From Synechococcus sp. RCC307 (GTDB lineage: Bacteria > Cyanobacteriota > Cyanobacteriia > PCC-6307 > Cyanobiaceae), in contig CT978603.1 in assembly GCA_000063525.1 (NCBI GenBank), forward strand, positions 801,105-865,104: a stretch of 64,000 nucleotides of DNA, read 5' to 3'. Numbering within the stretch: position 1 is the first letter of the stretch; every line of letters starts with the position of its first letter. This document shows, one piece after another, positions 55,386-64,000 of the stretch. The notes beneath the pieces were generated by a model, which worked only from the letters and a program-made list of their open reading frames with translations, had not been told where the DNA came from and made no database searches. The translations under genes were made by a program, and so were the position numbers.

Positions 55386-57956
55386 TCAACCGCTGGCTTG
55401 GCCTGAGAGTTGGCGCAACAGAGCGCAGGTGAATTGATTGGAGCGCTGCATCAACGCCTCGAACGCCTCTTTGGGAAACACCAACAACTCGGCTCCCTGG
55501 CTCCCGGCGACGACGGAATCATTGCTGGCGTCTTGGCGCATCAGGGCTTGGGCATCAATGGTTTGATCTGGCCCAAGCTGCTGCTGGTCGCTGTTGGATT
55601 GCACCACGGCGCCTCCTTGCAAAATCAGCAGTAGGGCAGAACTGGGCTCCCCAGAACGTCTCAGCAGTTCTCCCGCTGTGGCATGGCGCAGGCTGCTGTT
55701 GTTCAGCACCCAGATCAGTCCTGCTGGTGGCAGGTCGGCAAAGCTGGTTGAAGCCGCCAGATGCACCAAGGCGGGGTGAGCCGCTTCCGGTTCAGCTGCC
55801 AATTGCGCTTGCAGAAAAGGTGAGCTGCCAAGCCCTGGGCGTGGGGGGAGGTTGTTGATGGCCACTTGAGCTGGTTGCAAGGTCCGTTGCAGCATCAACG
55901 TCCAGCCGGCGGTGTCGGGGTCGGGATCGAGCCAGAGCATGGCGAAGGCCTCCTCGAGCGAGCCAGCGGCGCCCACGTTGCGCAGCATCTCGGCGAGTTC
56001 GCCTTTTGGGCGATGCTGTTCAACCAGCTCCAAGGTGGCGGCCACCTTGAGGCCCATGGCCACGGCTAAGGGGTTGAACAACGCGTTGCGCTGGCCTTCT
56101 TGCTCCAGCAGCTGCTGCAAACCAAGCTCCTGTTTCAAGCGCTGGCAGCGCTGCTGCAGCCGTTGCTGGGCAATGTCTCCTTCCGGCGCAAAGCGGCTCA
56201 ACACAGCCTGGCAACTTTCGGCCTCTAGGCCTGAGTTCGCCTGCAAGCGCTCCAGTTGCTGGCGCAATTCAGGCCGCAGTTGCCCAGGGTTGAGCACCTC
56301 AACATTGGCGGCGCCCAACAGTTGCTCAAGGGCATCAGCCAAGGCTTCTCTTCGCAGTTCCTCCAATTGCCGTTCGCGCTGATCAAGGCCTTGCAACGCC
56401 GGTTCCTCTTCAGCGAGAACGCGCATCACCTCGAGGTGGTCGTCGGTGCTGAGGTCCAGGGCATCCCTGAGTTCGGCCAGTTGCACCAGGGCTGAAGCTT
56501 GATCAAGCCGGCCGGTGTCGAGCATGTCGCGCACCACACCCCGGTAGATGGTTGTCATCTGGCTGCGCAGGGCGAGCGGCAGAGCCTTGGCCAGCGTGAA
56601 CACCTCTTGGGCGGGCAGTTGATCCAGTTGGCGTCCGTCGAGTGCAGCCTCAAGGCCCGGCAGGTCCTTGAGCTGGCGGCGCAAGCTGTCGCTGGCGCTC
56701 TCCCGGCGGTAGGTGGCTTGATCACGCCCCCAGCCGCGAAACAGCACGATGGCTGACACGGTCAGCACCAGCGAGCGAATCCATTGGCCGCCGTGGGGTC
56801 CCATCGCACCTTGGGTGGGATCCACGAACCAGAAAAACGAGTTCACAGCCAGGAAGGTGGCCAGTAGCCGTGTCCGGCTGATGGCGAGCTCGCTGGGATC
56901 TGGATATCCGATTCGCGTCAGTCCCCGTTGAAGCCGGCCTTCAATGGCTGAAAACATCCGCACCGAAAGCCAAGCTCCAAGGCTCAGCAGCAACGGAACA
57001 GCCAGCAACTTGGGCAGCGGCAGCAGGCTGTTGAGTGGATCGAGGGCGCGGCTGCTGAGGCTGGCATCAAAGGCCCACTTGCCATAGCGCAGGTAGCTGA
57101 GTTGGGCGTTGGGTGGGGCGAGATGGGCCTCCACCTGCATCATCAACTCAAAGAACATCAACACCAGGCCGGGGTAGGAATACCAAGCCCAGCGCAGGCC
57201 GCGTTTGCCCTTGAGCTGTTGCCAGAAGGCCCGCTCCGCATCGATGTCGATGCACGGCGCCTGACAGGCCACGCAGGCGCTTTGCTCACTGCCATCGGGC
57301 CGCAAGGTTCGGCAGGTCGACTGACTGGTTTTGCTGCGCGGGCCCAGATGGGCGGTGCTGCCAAGGGCACCGCGCTGGCCGGTGATCACGGTTTGCACAG
57401 GGCCCATGGGGCAGAAGTATTGGCACCAGGCTTTGCCTCCGTAGGCCCAGCCCACCAGCAGGGCCGCGGCGATGGTGACCAACAGCAACGCAGCCAGCCC
57501 GCTTGGGGAGGCATTCACCACCAGCAACCGCAGGCAAAGCCCGGCGATCAGCAGGCTCCATTGCAGTTGGATGTGATGGCGACCGAGCCAGGAATTGGCA
57601 TCGATTTTGACCACAACCGGCTTGCCCTGTTTGTTGAGCACCTGGCGCTGCCAACCGAGATAGCGGAAGAGCTGTGAGAGGAACGCCAGTGGGCAGATGC
57701 GGCGCCAGAGCTCGTGGCTCAATACCACCAGCATCAACACCGATGAGGGAACAACGACTCCCCAAAAGAGACGATTGCCTGGCTCTCGGTGCAGAACGCA
57801 GGCGGCAGCCTCTGGATCACATTGCGGCGCTAAGGCCTCGGGCAATTGAAGGGCCGGTATGAGCAGCGAGAGAATCAGCAGCCCCCAGCCGATCAGGAGG
57901 CACCAGCGCACCACGCGAGCTTGTCGCTCCGGCCAAAGACTGAGGCCTTGCATCAA
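55386..57956 (-). CDS. Fe-S membrane protein fused to a cyclic-nucleotide-binding domain
   Basis: 856 residues. N-terminal ~430: about seven TM helices with ferredoxin-type clusters in the NapH/NosR/CcoG style, WCQYFCPMGPVQ and CVACQAPCID. Middle (~440-700): soluble and helical, rich in Gln, Leu, Glu (LEELRREALADALEQLL). C-terminal (~735-850): a CAP/cNMP-binding-like beta-roll (TAGELLRRSGEPSSALLLILQGG ... LVFPKEAFEALMQ). This suggests membrane electron transfer gated by a small ligand or by partner binding. The ligand pocket lacks an obvious cAMP-type RSALVELALM stretch. Physiological partner unknown. Confidence 0.75.
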   Translation of the reverse strand: MMQGLSLWPERQARVVRWCLLIGWGLLILSLLIPALQLPEALAPQCDPEAAACVLHREPGNRLFWGVVVPSSVLMLVVLSHELWRRICPLAFLSQLFRYLGWQRQVLNKQGKPVVVKIDANSWLGRHHIQLQWSLLIAGLCLRLLVVNASPSGLAALLLVTIAAALLVGWAYGGKAWCQYFCPMGPVQTVITGQRGALGSTAHLGPRSKTSQSTCRTLRPDGSEQSACVACQAPCIDIDAERAFWQQLKGKRGLRWAWYSYPGLVLMFFELMMQVEAHLAPPNAQLSYLRYGKWAFDASLSSRALDPLNSLLPLPKLLAVPLLLSLGAWLSVRMFSAIEGRLQRGLTRIGYPDPSELAISRTRLLATFLAVNSFFWFVDPTQGAMGPHGGQWIRSLVLTVSAIVLFRGWGRDQATYRRESASDSLRRQLKDLPGLEAALDGRQLDQLPAQEVFTLAKALPLALRSQMTTIYRGVVRDMLDTGRLDQASALVQLAELRDALDLSTDDHLEVMRVLAEEEPALQGLDQRERQLEELRREALADALEQLLGAANVEVLNPGQLRPELRQQLERLQANSGLEAESCQAVLSRFAPEGDIAQQRLQQRCQRLKQELGLQQLLEQEGQRNALFNPLAVAMGLKVAATLELVEQHRPKGELAEMLRNVGAAGSLEEAFAMLWLDPDPDTAGWTLMLQRTLQPAQVAINNLPPRPGLGSSPFLQAQLAAEPEAAHPALVHLAASTSFADLPPAGLIWVLNNSSLRHATAGELLRRSGEPSSALLLILQGGAVVQSNSDQQQLGPDQTIDAQALMRQDASNDSVVAGSQGAELLVFPKEAFEALMQRSNQFTCALLRQLSGQASG

Positions 57957-57995
57957 CCGAGCTCTTGCATGTTCTGTTGGTAGCTCGCCCTGGCC

Positions 57996-58175
57996 TCAAC
58001 GTCGGATGGTGTAGAGCACCGCGAACAACACAACGCCGCTGACAAACGCCACCAGCAACGATTTTTTGGTGATCACCAAAGGCCGGCCGGTGTGCACCGT
58101 GGCGGCAAAGGCATACAGCACCCCATAGCCAATGCAGAAGGCTTTGGCGAAGACCAGGAGCAGGAGCCAATCCAT
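57996..58175 (-). CDS. Small two-TM membrane protein
   Basis: 59 residues, ATG at 58175 to TGA at 57996. Helices DWLLLLVFAKAFCIGYGVLY and SLLVAFVSGVVLFAVLYTI are separated by the polar turn TVHTGRPLVITKK, with a basic end RR. It lies 39 bp upstream of the Fe-S/cNMP fusion on the same strand, so the two may be co-transcribed and the small protein could be an accessory subunit; that link is inference. Confidence 0.6.
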   Translation of the reverse strand: MDWLLLLVFAKAFCIGYGVLYAFAATVHTGRPLVITKKSLLVAFVSGVVLFAVLYTIRR

Positions 58176-58267
58176 GCCTTATCCCTAGCAAGCAGAGCCT
58201 GATAAGCAGGCTTTTGCACCAGTGGCGCTCCGATCGGCATAAGGTTTCCAGCTCTCGCCAGTCTCAG

Positions 58268-58528
58268 ATGGGTCTCGATGCACTCTTGAATGCGGCTCTG
58301 GGTGTTGCGCTCTCCAATGTCGCTGGATCGCAGCCTGCAGCTCCATGGGCAGGTGGTGCATCCCCGCTGGGTTCAGTGGCGCCTGTATTGGGGGAGTTGG
58401 TGCGGCAACTGCCCAGGCAGTCCCCAGTTCCTCAGCAGGTTTCGGCGCTGCAGGAGGTGGTGATGGATTCCCGCGGGAATCGCTATCTCTGCGATGTGGG
58501 CTACGGGCTGTGCGAACGCATCAATTAA
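58268..58528 (+). CDS. Hypothetical protein
   Basis: 86 residues from the ATG at 58268. Ala/Val/Pro-rich with a hydrophobic start (LDALLNAALGVALSNVAG), then a C-terminal part VVMDSRGNRYLCDVGYGLCE with two Cys. Not recognised. Confidence 0.5.
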   Translation: MGLDALLNAALGVALSNVAGSQPAAPWAGGASPLGSVAPVLGELVRQLPRQSPVPQQVSALQEVVMDSRGNRYLCDVGYGLCERIN

Positions 58529-58643
58529 CGGCTGCGCAGTATTGGTTCATCACGTTTCGTGAGCTCTCGCAACGCTGCGTTTTGGTTTTCCCCTTAGCGC
58601 GAAGAACTCCTTAGACCGGAGGCACGACGTTGGAGGAGAGGTG

Positions 58644-58886
58644 ATGACCTGGATTTCAGTGCGTAGTCCGGTGGCGTTTTCAGAGGCCCTGTTTGTTGAT
58701 CCTCAGCAAGGCATGGTGGCGGTCTGCTTTCAGGGGCAATCCTGTTACCGCTACGAAGGCGTCGATAAGCAGGCGATTAACCGGCTGTTGAAAGACCGCG
58801 ATGAGCCCCTGAGTGATTGGGTGAACCACTACGTGATGTCGGCGCCGCGGGAGTGCCCCACTCCATGGCAACTCGACGCGGGCTAG
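58644..58886 (+). CDS. KTSC-domain-like small protein
   Basis: 80 residues from the ATG at 58644, preceded by GGAGGAGAGG. The pattern VDPQQGMVAVCFQGQSCYRYEGVDKQAINRL, a strand-turn-strand followed by Y-Y and V-, resembles KTSC domains. A tentative call; function unknown. Confidence 0.5.
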   Translation: MTWISVRSPVAFSEALFVDPQQGMVAVCFQGQSCYRYEGVDKQAINRLLKDRDEPLSDWVNHYVMSAPRECPTPWQLDAG

Positions 58887-58896
58887 TTGCCGCGAG

Positions 58897-59085
58897 TTGT
58901 CATTGACTTCTCAGGCTGCTCTCAAGGGCAGCGGGATTCGAATCGCCACACTTTTCTCGTGCTTCACGGAGGAGAGGCGAGTGGTCACACAGCCTTGGCG
59001 TCTCAATGGCCGGCGGGTGTATGTGTTTCGGCGCCCAACCCTGGCTGAACGCTGTTGGGGCTTGTTGCGTTGGTTCGCTGGTTAA
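58897..59085 (+). CDS. Doubtful small ORF
   Basis: 62 codons from a TTG at 58897, or 34 from GTG at 58981. Basic, with PWRLNGRRVYVFRRPTLAER then WGLLRWFAG. No ribosome-binding site and no recognised family; included because nothing else explains the interval. Confidence 0.25.
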   Translation: MSLTSQAALKGSGIRIATLFSCFTEERRVVTQPWRLNGRRVYVFRRPTLAERCWGLLRWFAG

Positions 59086-59091
59086 TGCGAC

Positions 59092-59256
59092 CTAGCCCAA
59101 AGGGGGCACGGTGGCCGGCGAGAACATGCTCACCACCTTGTGCAGCGATGCGTTGTGCAGCGTTGCCGCTTGCTGCAAGGCGGCTTGGTGCTCAAACCAG
59201 TTCTGCGATGCCAGCACCGTGAAACCAACCAGCAGCAGGATGCAGAACAAGCGCAT
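59092..59256 (-). CDS. Small exported or membrane-anchored protein
   Basis: 54 residues from the ATG at 59256: a hydrophobic start (RLFCILLLVGFTVLASQNW) and a helical tail of Ala, His and Gln. Could be a signal-anchored periplasmic peptide. The forward region 59257-59498 holds no supported gene. Confidence 0.45.
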   Translation of the reverse strand: MRLFCILLLVGFTVLASQNWFEHQAALQQAATLHNASLHKVVSMFSPATVPPLG

Positions 59257-59498
59257 GGCCGGGTGGGGGCGGCAATTGGTTGGTGATTTTAGTTCGATGA
59301 GAGCTTGAAAGCGGCAACTTGTAATGGGTAGAAGTGCTTGTCTTTGGCGTCGGGTAGCCAATGAGGCAGTGAGATCGGTCTCATCGCCTCATTCTGGTCT
59401 CAACCTAAATGGCAGGACAGGCCGTTGATCGTTGTGGTGGGAGCTTGCCTTGGGGTGACCTATCTGATGTTGATCGCCCTGGATGTGCGCCTCTGAGT

Positions 59499-59723
59499 TC
59501 ACAGCAACGGCTGCCTGTTTTGTTTGTCCAGCAGCTCATTAAGCAGGTTGACGATCCCCTCTTGGTAGCTGGTGCCGTAACCCCCGTCGGCGAGGGCAGC
59601 GCGGATGGCGGCTTTGGCTTCTGGCTTCACAAAAATGGTGATCGCTGCTTTGCCGTGGCGGCTGCTTTGTTGGTTCGGATAAAAGCTGGCTGTCATGGAT
59701 TGGCCTGAAAAGCTGGCTTCCAT
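59499..59723 (-). CDS. Small hypothetical, ribbon-helix-helix-like
   Basis: 74 residues (alternative ATG at 59696). One predicted strand (AAITIFVKPEAKAAI) followed by two helices (AIRAALADGG and YQEGIVNLLNELLD) resembles an RHH DNA-binding fold, as found in some antitoxins. No toxin gene adjoins. Tentative. Confidence 0.45.
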   Translation of the reverse strand: MEASFSGQSMTASFYPNQQSSRHGKAAITIFVKPEAKAAIRAALADGGYGTSYQEGIVNLLNELLDKQNRQPLL

Positions 59724-59777
59724 CAGGCTCCCTGCTGTGGCCCGCTGAGCGCCTCCCCCATTGGAGGGATTCTCCGC

Positions 59778-60566
59778 TCAGCCCGGCAGCACTTGCCGGT
59801 AACCATTGGCGCTCAGCAGCTGCAGCGGCGTTTCAAATAAGGCGCTCAGATTGGGGCTGGTGAGCACCTGATCGCAGGGGCCATCGGCCATCAACTGCCC
59901 TGCTTTGAGCATCACGCAACGCTGAATCTCAGGAATCACGGCTTCGATTTGGTGGGTCACCAGCAGCAAGGTGGTGCCGCCGCAGCTCAGCTGGCGCATC
60001 AGCTCCAGCAACTGATGCCGGGCCTTGAGATCCAGCGCATTGGTGGGCTCATCCAGCACCAGCACATCGGGCTTGTGCACCAAGGCGCGGGCAATCAGCA
60101 GCCGCCGGCGCTGGCCTTCCGAGAGGTGGCCAAATCGCTCTTGCGCCAGCTCCAGCAAACCCAGCTGGTCCATCAGCTCAGCCACCCGTTGCTGCATGGC
60201 TGGCGTTGGGGTTTGGCTGCGGCCGATGCCCACCGAGCCAAAGCAACCGGAGAGCACCACATCGTTGGCGCACACCCTGGGGTTGTAGAGCCGCTCGAGG
60301 TCGCTGGAGACCAGGCCGATCCGCTGACGCAATTGCCAGAGATTCACCGTGCGATCTCCGAACAGCCGCAGGCTCGAATCCTGTTGAACAACCGGATAGA
60401 TCTCTCGGCTGATGAGTTTCACCAGGGCACTTTTGCCGGCCCCGTTGGGACCCAGCACCACAGTGTGCTCACCAAGATTGAGCCGCAGGCTGAGGTTGTC
60501 AAAGACGCGCCGCTCACCCAAGTGGGCGGCAACGCCCACCAGTTCCAGGTAGGGCGTTGGGCTCAT
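59778..60566 (-). CDS. ABC transporter ATP-binding protein
   Basis: 262 residues from the ATG at 60566; the longer frame to 60809 lies antisense to the next gene and is not believed. Walker A GPNGAGKSALVKLI, Q-loop region, signature LSEGQRRRLLIARAL, Walker B VLVLDEPTNALD, and switch His in LLVTHQIEAV. Close in style to the YlmA/ModF-like single-gene ATPases. No permease lies alongside, so the substrate is unknown. Confidence 0.85.
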   Translation of the reverse strand: MSPTPYLELVGVAAHLGERRVFDNLSLRLNLGEHTVVLGPNGAGKSALVKLISREIYPVVQQDSSLRLFGDRTVNLWQLRQRIGLVSSDLERLYNPRVCANDVVLSGCFGSVGIGRSQTPTPAMQQRVAELMDQLGLLELAQERFGHLSEGQRRRLLIARALVHKPDVLVLDEPTNALDLKARHQLLELMRQLSCGGTTLLLVTHQIEAVIPEIQRCVMLKAGQLMADGPCDQVLTSPNLSALFETPLQLLSANGYRQVLPG

Positions 60567-60604
60567 GGCTTCATGATGCAGCGGCGGCTGATTGAGCGCA
60601 GGCC

Positions 60605-60904
60605 ATGAAGGTGATCGTTGATCTCTGCGTGGTTCCCATTGGCGTGGGAATCGATTTGGCTCCCTATGTGGCGGCGTGCCAGCAGGTGCTGCTGCAGCGG
60701 GGGCTGAAGCACCAATTGGGGCCCAACTCCACCGCCATCGAAGGCGACTGGGGCCCGGTGATGGATGCCGTGAAGGCCTGTCATGAAGTGGTGCATGAGC
60801 TGGGTGCACCGCGCATCTTCACCAGCCTCAAGATCAACAGCCGCACCGACCGCGATCAAGCGTTGGAAGAGAAGACAGCCGCGGTGCAGAAGCTGCTGAC
60901 CTAG
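60605..60904 (+). CDS. MTH1187-family thiamine-binding-like protein
   Basis: 99 residues, MKVIVDLCVVPIGVGIDLAPYV at the start, followed by QLGPNSTAIEGDWGPVMDAVKACHE. This matches the YqgV/MTH1187 (DUF77) ferredoxin-like fold known to bind thiamine. The stop overlaps the oligopeptidase stop by 4 bp. Confidence 0.85.
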   Translation: MKVIVDLCVVPIGVGIDLAPYVAACQQVLLQRGLKHQLGPNSTAIEGDWGPVMDAVKACHEVVHELGAPRIFTSLKINSRTDRDQALEEKTAAVQKLLT

Positions 60905-62979
60905 GCCGCCACGAGGCCGGAATGGCGCAGCAGAGCCTGAGCCGATGGCGGCCGGCCGCGGAAGGCTGAAAACACATCCGCTGGAGCCTCGCTGCCGCCG
61001 CGGCTCAGCACCGTGTCGCGGAAGCGGCGGCCGGTGGCTTGCACCGCCTGCTCGTCGTCCAGTCCGGCATCTTCAAAGGCGCTGAAGGCATCGGCGCTGA
61101 GCACCTCGGCCCACTTGTAGCTGTAGTAGCCGGCGCTGTAGCCCCCCGAAAAGATGTGGCCAAAACTGCTCAGCAGGGCGTCTTCCTCAAGCAGCGGCAG
61201 CACGGTGGTGCTTTCAGCCACCTGACGGCGTAACTGCTCTGGGCTCTGGCCATCCTCGGCGCGCCATTGCTCATGAAGACGCAAGTCAGTCAGCGCTAGG
61301 TGCACCTGACGCAGGGTGGCGGCCCCGGCCATGAACGTTTTGGCTTGCAGCAGCTTTTGGCGCTCGGTTTCGGGAAGGGGCTCCCCGGTTTGCCAGTGGC
61401 GCGCCATGCCATCGAGGGTGGGGCGGTCGTAGCACCAGTTCTCCATGAACTGGCTCGGCAGTTCCACGGCATCCCACTCAACGCCATTGATGCCGGCAGC
61501 TTCCGGTTCTTCCACGGTGGTGAGCATGTGCTGCAGGCCGTGGCCGAACTCGTGGAACAGCGTTTCCACCTCCCCAAAGCTCATCAGGCTGGGGGTCTCC
61601 CCCACAGGCGGGGTTTGGTTGCAAATCAAATAGGCCACCGGCAGCACCTTGCTGCCATCGGGGCTGGTGTGGCGGCCTAAGCAGTCGTCCATCCAGGCGC
61701 CGCCGCGCTTGCTGCCCGGACGGCTAAACGGATCGAGGTAGAAGGCGGCCAGCGGTTCACCGCTGCTGGCATCGCTGATGCGGAAAAAGCGCACGTCTTC
61801 ATGCCAGATCGGCGCTTCCCCATCGGCGGCGTTGATGCGGATATCGAACAGCCGTCCGCAGAGGTTGAAGAGGCCATCGAGCACCTGGGGCAGGGGGAAC
61901 CAGGGGCGCAGCGCTTCGCTGTCGAGATCAAAGCGCTGCCTGCGCAGCTGCTCCGACCAGTAGCTCACATCCCAAGGCTGCAGTGGAGCGCCCGCTAGGG
62001 CTTCCAGGTCCTTGAGCTCCTGTTGCGCTGCGCTATGGCTGGGGGCCCGCAGGTCTTCCAGCAGCGTTTCCACCGCCTGCACTGAAGGGGCCATTTTGCT
62101 GGCCAGGCTCACTTCAGCCCAGTTGCCATAGCCAAGCAAGGCAGCTTTTTGCTGACGCAGGGCCAGGATTTGCCCCACCAAATCGCTGTTGTTGTGCTCG
62201 CCGCTGGCGGCGCGGCTGATGAAGCCGCGATACACCGTTTCGCGCAGATCGCGCCGGCTGCTGTGTTGCAGAAAGGGGCCGTAGCGCGGGTAGTCCAAGC
62301 CCATCAGCCAGGGACCATCCGCCGCTGTGGCCTGCTCATGGCCCTTGCGCCGGGCTGAATCAGCCAGCAATTCCCGCAGGCTGTCGGGGCAGCCATCCAT
62401 TTCCTCGGGGCTGCTGAGCAGCAGCTCCCAGGAGGCGGTGGCATCCAGCACGTTGTTGGAAAAGCGGGTGCTCAACGCTGTGAGCTGTTCAGTCAGTGCG
62501 TTGAAGCGCTCTTGCTCAGGGCCTTCGAGTCCCACCCCGCGCAGCTCCATGCCCAGCAATTCCTGCTGCAGGATGCGCCGGCGGCAGGGGGTGAGTTGAT
62601 TGTCGGCGCTCAGTTGCTTGAGGGCCCGGTAGATCGCTTTGGATTGGCCCAGCCGGCTGGAGAAACGCACCACAGCGGCCTGTTGCTGCTCGTGGGCCTG
62701 GCGCAGCTCAGGGGTGTTGCAGACCATCAGCAGGTGGTTCACCACACCCCAGCTCCAGCGAAGCCGCTCCCCCAGCTGCTGCATCGGCGGCATCAGATCG
62801 TCCCAGCGCAGCGCGTCGCCTTGGCTGCCCAGGTTGGATTCAATGCGGGCCAGTTCAGCCTCCAGCTGCTCCAGCAGCCAGGGCATCCCCTGGGTCACCG
62901 CCTCTGGGGTGATGGCTTGATAGTCGGGTAAACCTTCCCCTTTCAGCAGGGTGTCCGCAGCAGCTGGGGCCTGGCCCAT
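60901..62979 (-). CDS. Oligopeptidase A-like M3 metallopeptidase
   Basis: 692 residues. Zinc site VETLFHEFGHGLQHML near residue 476 (HEFGH) and a downstream Glu in NGVEWDAVELPSQFMENW. The long helical N-terminal half and the C-terminal YSYKWAEVLSADAF are typical of M3A/PrlC. Degrades signal peptides and other short peptides in the cytosol. It starts 6 bp after the ndhD stop and is transcribed in the same direction. Confidence 0.94.
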   Translation of the reverse strand: MGQAPAAADTLLKGEGLPDYQAITPEAVTQGMPWLLEQLEAELARIESNLGSQGDALRWDDLMPPMQQLGERLRWSWGVVNHLLMVCNTPELRQAHEQQQAAVVRFSSRLGQSKAIYRALKQLSADNQLTPCRRRILQQELLGMELRGVGLEGPEQERFNALTEQLTALSTRFSNNVLDATASWELLLSSPEEMDGCPDSLRELLADSARRKGHEQATAADGPWLMGLDYPRYGPFLQHSSRRDLRETVYRGFISRAASGEHNNSDLVGQILALRQQKAALLGYGNWAEVSLASKMAPSVQAVETLLEDLRAPSHSAAQQELKDLEALAGAPLQPWDVSYWSEQLRRQRFDLDSEALRPWFPLPQVLDGLFNLCGRLFDIRINAADGEAPIWHEDVRFFRISDASSGEPLAAFYLDPFSRPGSKRGGAWMDDCLGRHTSPDGSKVLPVAYLICNQTPPVGETPSLMSFGEVETLFHEFGHGLQHMLTTVEEPEAAGINGVEWDAVELPSQFMENWCYDRPTLDGMARHWQTGEPLPETERQKLLQAKTFMAGAATLRQVHLALTDLRLHEQWRAEDGQSPEQLRRQVAESTTVLPLLEEDALLSSFGHIFSGGYSAGYYSYKWAEVLSADAFSAFEDAGLDDEQAVQATGRRFRDTVLSRGGSEAPADVFSAFRGRPPSAQALLRHSGLVAA

Positions 62980-62985
62980 GGGCGA

Positions 62986-64000
62986 TCAGCCAAAAACAGA
63001 AGGCAGTTCTAGGGCGGTCTGCACGGTGTTGTGAAGCTGGGCAGCGATGCTGTCAGTGGTGGCGTCGTAGAGGCCGGTGGCCAGCTGCGGCCAGAAGCCG
63101 ATCATTAAGGTGGGGACCACCAGCACCAGAGCAATCGTGAGCTCCCTGGGGCTCATGTCGCCCAATTTGGCCAGCGCCGGAATCCGAGGTCCAAAGAACA
63201 CCCGCCGGCACATGCTCAGCAGATACATCGGTGTGAGCACCAGGCCGATGGCCGCCAGCACGATGGTGATCACCCTGAAGCCCGTCGTGAAGGCGTCGTT
63301 GCTGGTAATCCCAAGGAACACCGTGATCTCGCTGACAAAGCCACTCATGCCGGGCAGGGCAAGGGAGGCCAAGCAGGTGATCACAAACAAGGCAAAGGTG
63401 ATCGGCAGCACCTTGGCCAAGCCGCCCATGTTTGGAATCGAGAGGGTTTTGGTGCGCTCGTAAAAGACGCCGGTGACAAAGAACAGGCCAGCGGCAATCA
63501 GCCCGTGGCTGATCATTTGAAGCATGGCGCCGCTGAGGCCGAGGTCATTGACGGCGGCAACGCCCAGGAGCACAAAGCCCATATGGCTCACCGAGCTGCA
63601 GGCGATGCGGCGTTTGACGTTGTCTTGGGCGAAGGCGTTGAGGGCGCCCCAGATGATGTTGACGATCCCCAGCACCATCAGCGCCGGAGCCAGCTGCAGG
63701 TGCGCATCCGGCAGCATCTGCACGTTGAAGCGGATCAGCGCGTAGCCGCCCATCTTCAGCAGCACACCCGCCAGCAGCATCGAGATCGGTGCATTGGCTT
63801 CGCCGTGGGCATCCGGCAGCCAGGTGTGAAGCAGGAACATCGGCAGCTTCACGCCAAAACCGATCAGGAAGCCCAAGTAACAGAGCAAGCCAAAGCTGCC
63901 GCCATAGCTGCGGCTAGCCAGCTCAGCCAAGTTGAGGGTGAAGCCGTCGCCATGGAAGGCCAGGGCTAGGCCGCTGATCAAGATCAGCAGTGAGGCGGTG
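62986..64000 (-). CDS. ndhD: NAD(P)H-quinone oxidoreductase subunit 4 (partial)
   Basis: The C-terminal 338 codons; the start lies beyond the window edge. Antiporter-like core: [35 protein letters not shown] and [20 protein letters not shown] with the conserved Lys residues. Proton-pumping subunit of NDH-1, used in respiration and cyclic electron flow in cyanobacteria. Ends with [12 protein letters not shown] and an exit peptide. Whether it is ndhD1 or a CO2-uptake paralogue cannot be decided from this piece. Confidence 0.92.
   Translation of the reverse strand, partial: TASLLILISGLALAFHGDGFTLNLAELASRSYGGSFGLLCYLGFLIGFGVKLPMFLLHTWLPDAHGEANAPISMLLAGVLLKMGGYALIRFNVQMLPDAHLQLAPALMVLGIVNIIWGALNAFAQDNVKRRIACSSVSHMGFVLLGVAAVNDLGLSGAMLQMISHGLIAAGLFFVTGVFYERTKTLSIPNMGGLAKVLPITFALFVITCLASLALPGMSGFVSEITVFLGITSNDAFTTGFRVITIVLAAIGLVLTPMYLLSMCRRVFFGPRIPALAKLGDMSPRELTIALVLVVPTLMIGFWPQLATGLYDATTDSIAAQLHNTVQTALELPSVFG

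Noticed and set aside
59409-59708. A 99-codon forward ORF
   Set aside because: It overlaps the reverse-strand RHH-like gene, has mixed composition and no recognisable motif; the reverse reading is more protein-like.
59778-60809. Longer N-terminus (81 more residues) for the ABC ATPase
   Set aside because: The extension is Arg/Pro/His low-complexity sequence antisense to the thiamine-binding-like gene; the ATG at 60566 fits the family.

Overview
The window looks like a chromosome segment of a marine or estuarine picocyanobacterium of the Synechococcus/Cyanobium group. Visible support: a cytochrome c6 gene, an NDH-1 subunit D gene, an Ycf51-like gene, a principal sigma factor of cyanobacterial type, several cyanobacteria-restricted DUF families (DUF2854, DUF3153, DUF1824, DUF3598) and high GC with compact, often overlapping genes. 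A strain cannot be named from the sequence alone.

Layout. 1-6.5 kb is core: the end of ssb, a DUF2854 gene, argB, a TPR/DUF3153 gene, priA (reverse) and rpoD. 6.5-9.66 kb is an AT-richer insertion immediately behind rpoD. An 18-bp direct repeat that includes the last rpoD codons and its stop bounds it, and it carries a phage terminase fragment and an RTX protein. 9.7-17.2 kb returns to housekeeping: an amino-acid permease, DUF1824, hemC, an M32 carboxypeptidase, a beta-hydroxyacid-type dehydrogenase, pterin dehydratase and a LuxR-type regulator. 17.3-23.2 kb holds a large GH18 chitinase with two CBM2-like domains, then an EmrA/EmrB-like export pair. clpB follows.

26.5-37.8 kb is the accessory core of the window: three reverse-strand RTX proteins (an M10-like zinc protease, a subtilisin and a 1915-residue subtilisin). 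They share the same C-terminal domain and near-identical terminator flanks with the RTX gene behind rpoD. Partial copies of two small genes lie between them, so the region was built by repeated duplication and recombination. One subtilisin gene appears to start at an AUC codon behind a perfect Shine-Dalgarno sequence.

38-64 kb is mostly core: petJ, an epimerase, hemE, glgB, a CocE-type hydrolase, Ycf51-like and TamB-like genes (the latter with a lipobox), a ROK kinase/proA/folB/channel-like gene run, a cupin, an epimerase, DUF3598, an 856-residue fusion of a NapH-like Fe-S membrane module with a cyclic-nucleotide-binding domain, several small proteins, an ABC ATPase, a thiamine-binding-like protein, an M3 oligopeptidase and ndhD running off the edge.

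The chitinase, the secreted proteases and the EmrAB pair together suggest a strain equipped to act on extracellular polymers or surfaces. No type I secretion ABC transporter for the RTX proteins lies in the window, and no tRNA, rRNA, CRISPR array or intact insertion sequence was found.
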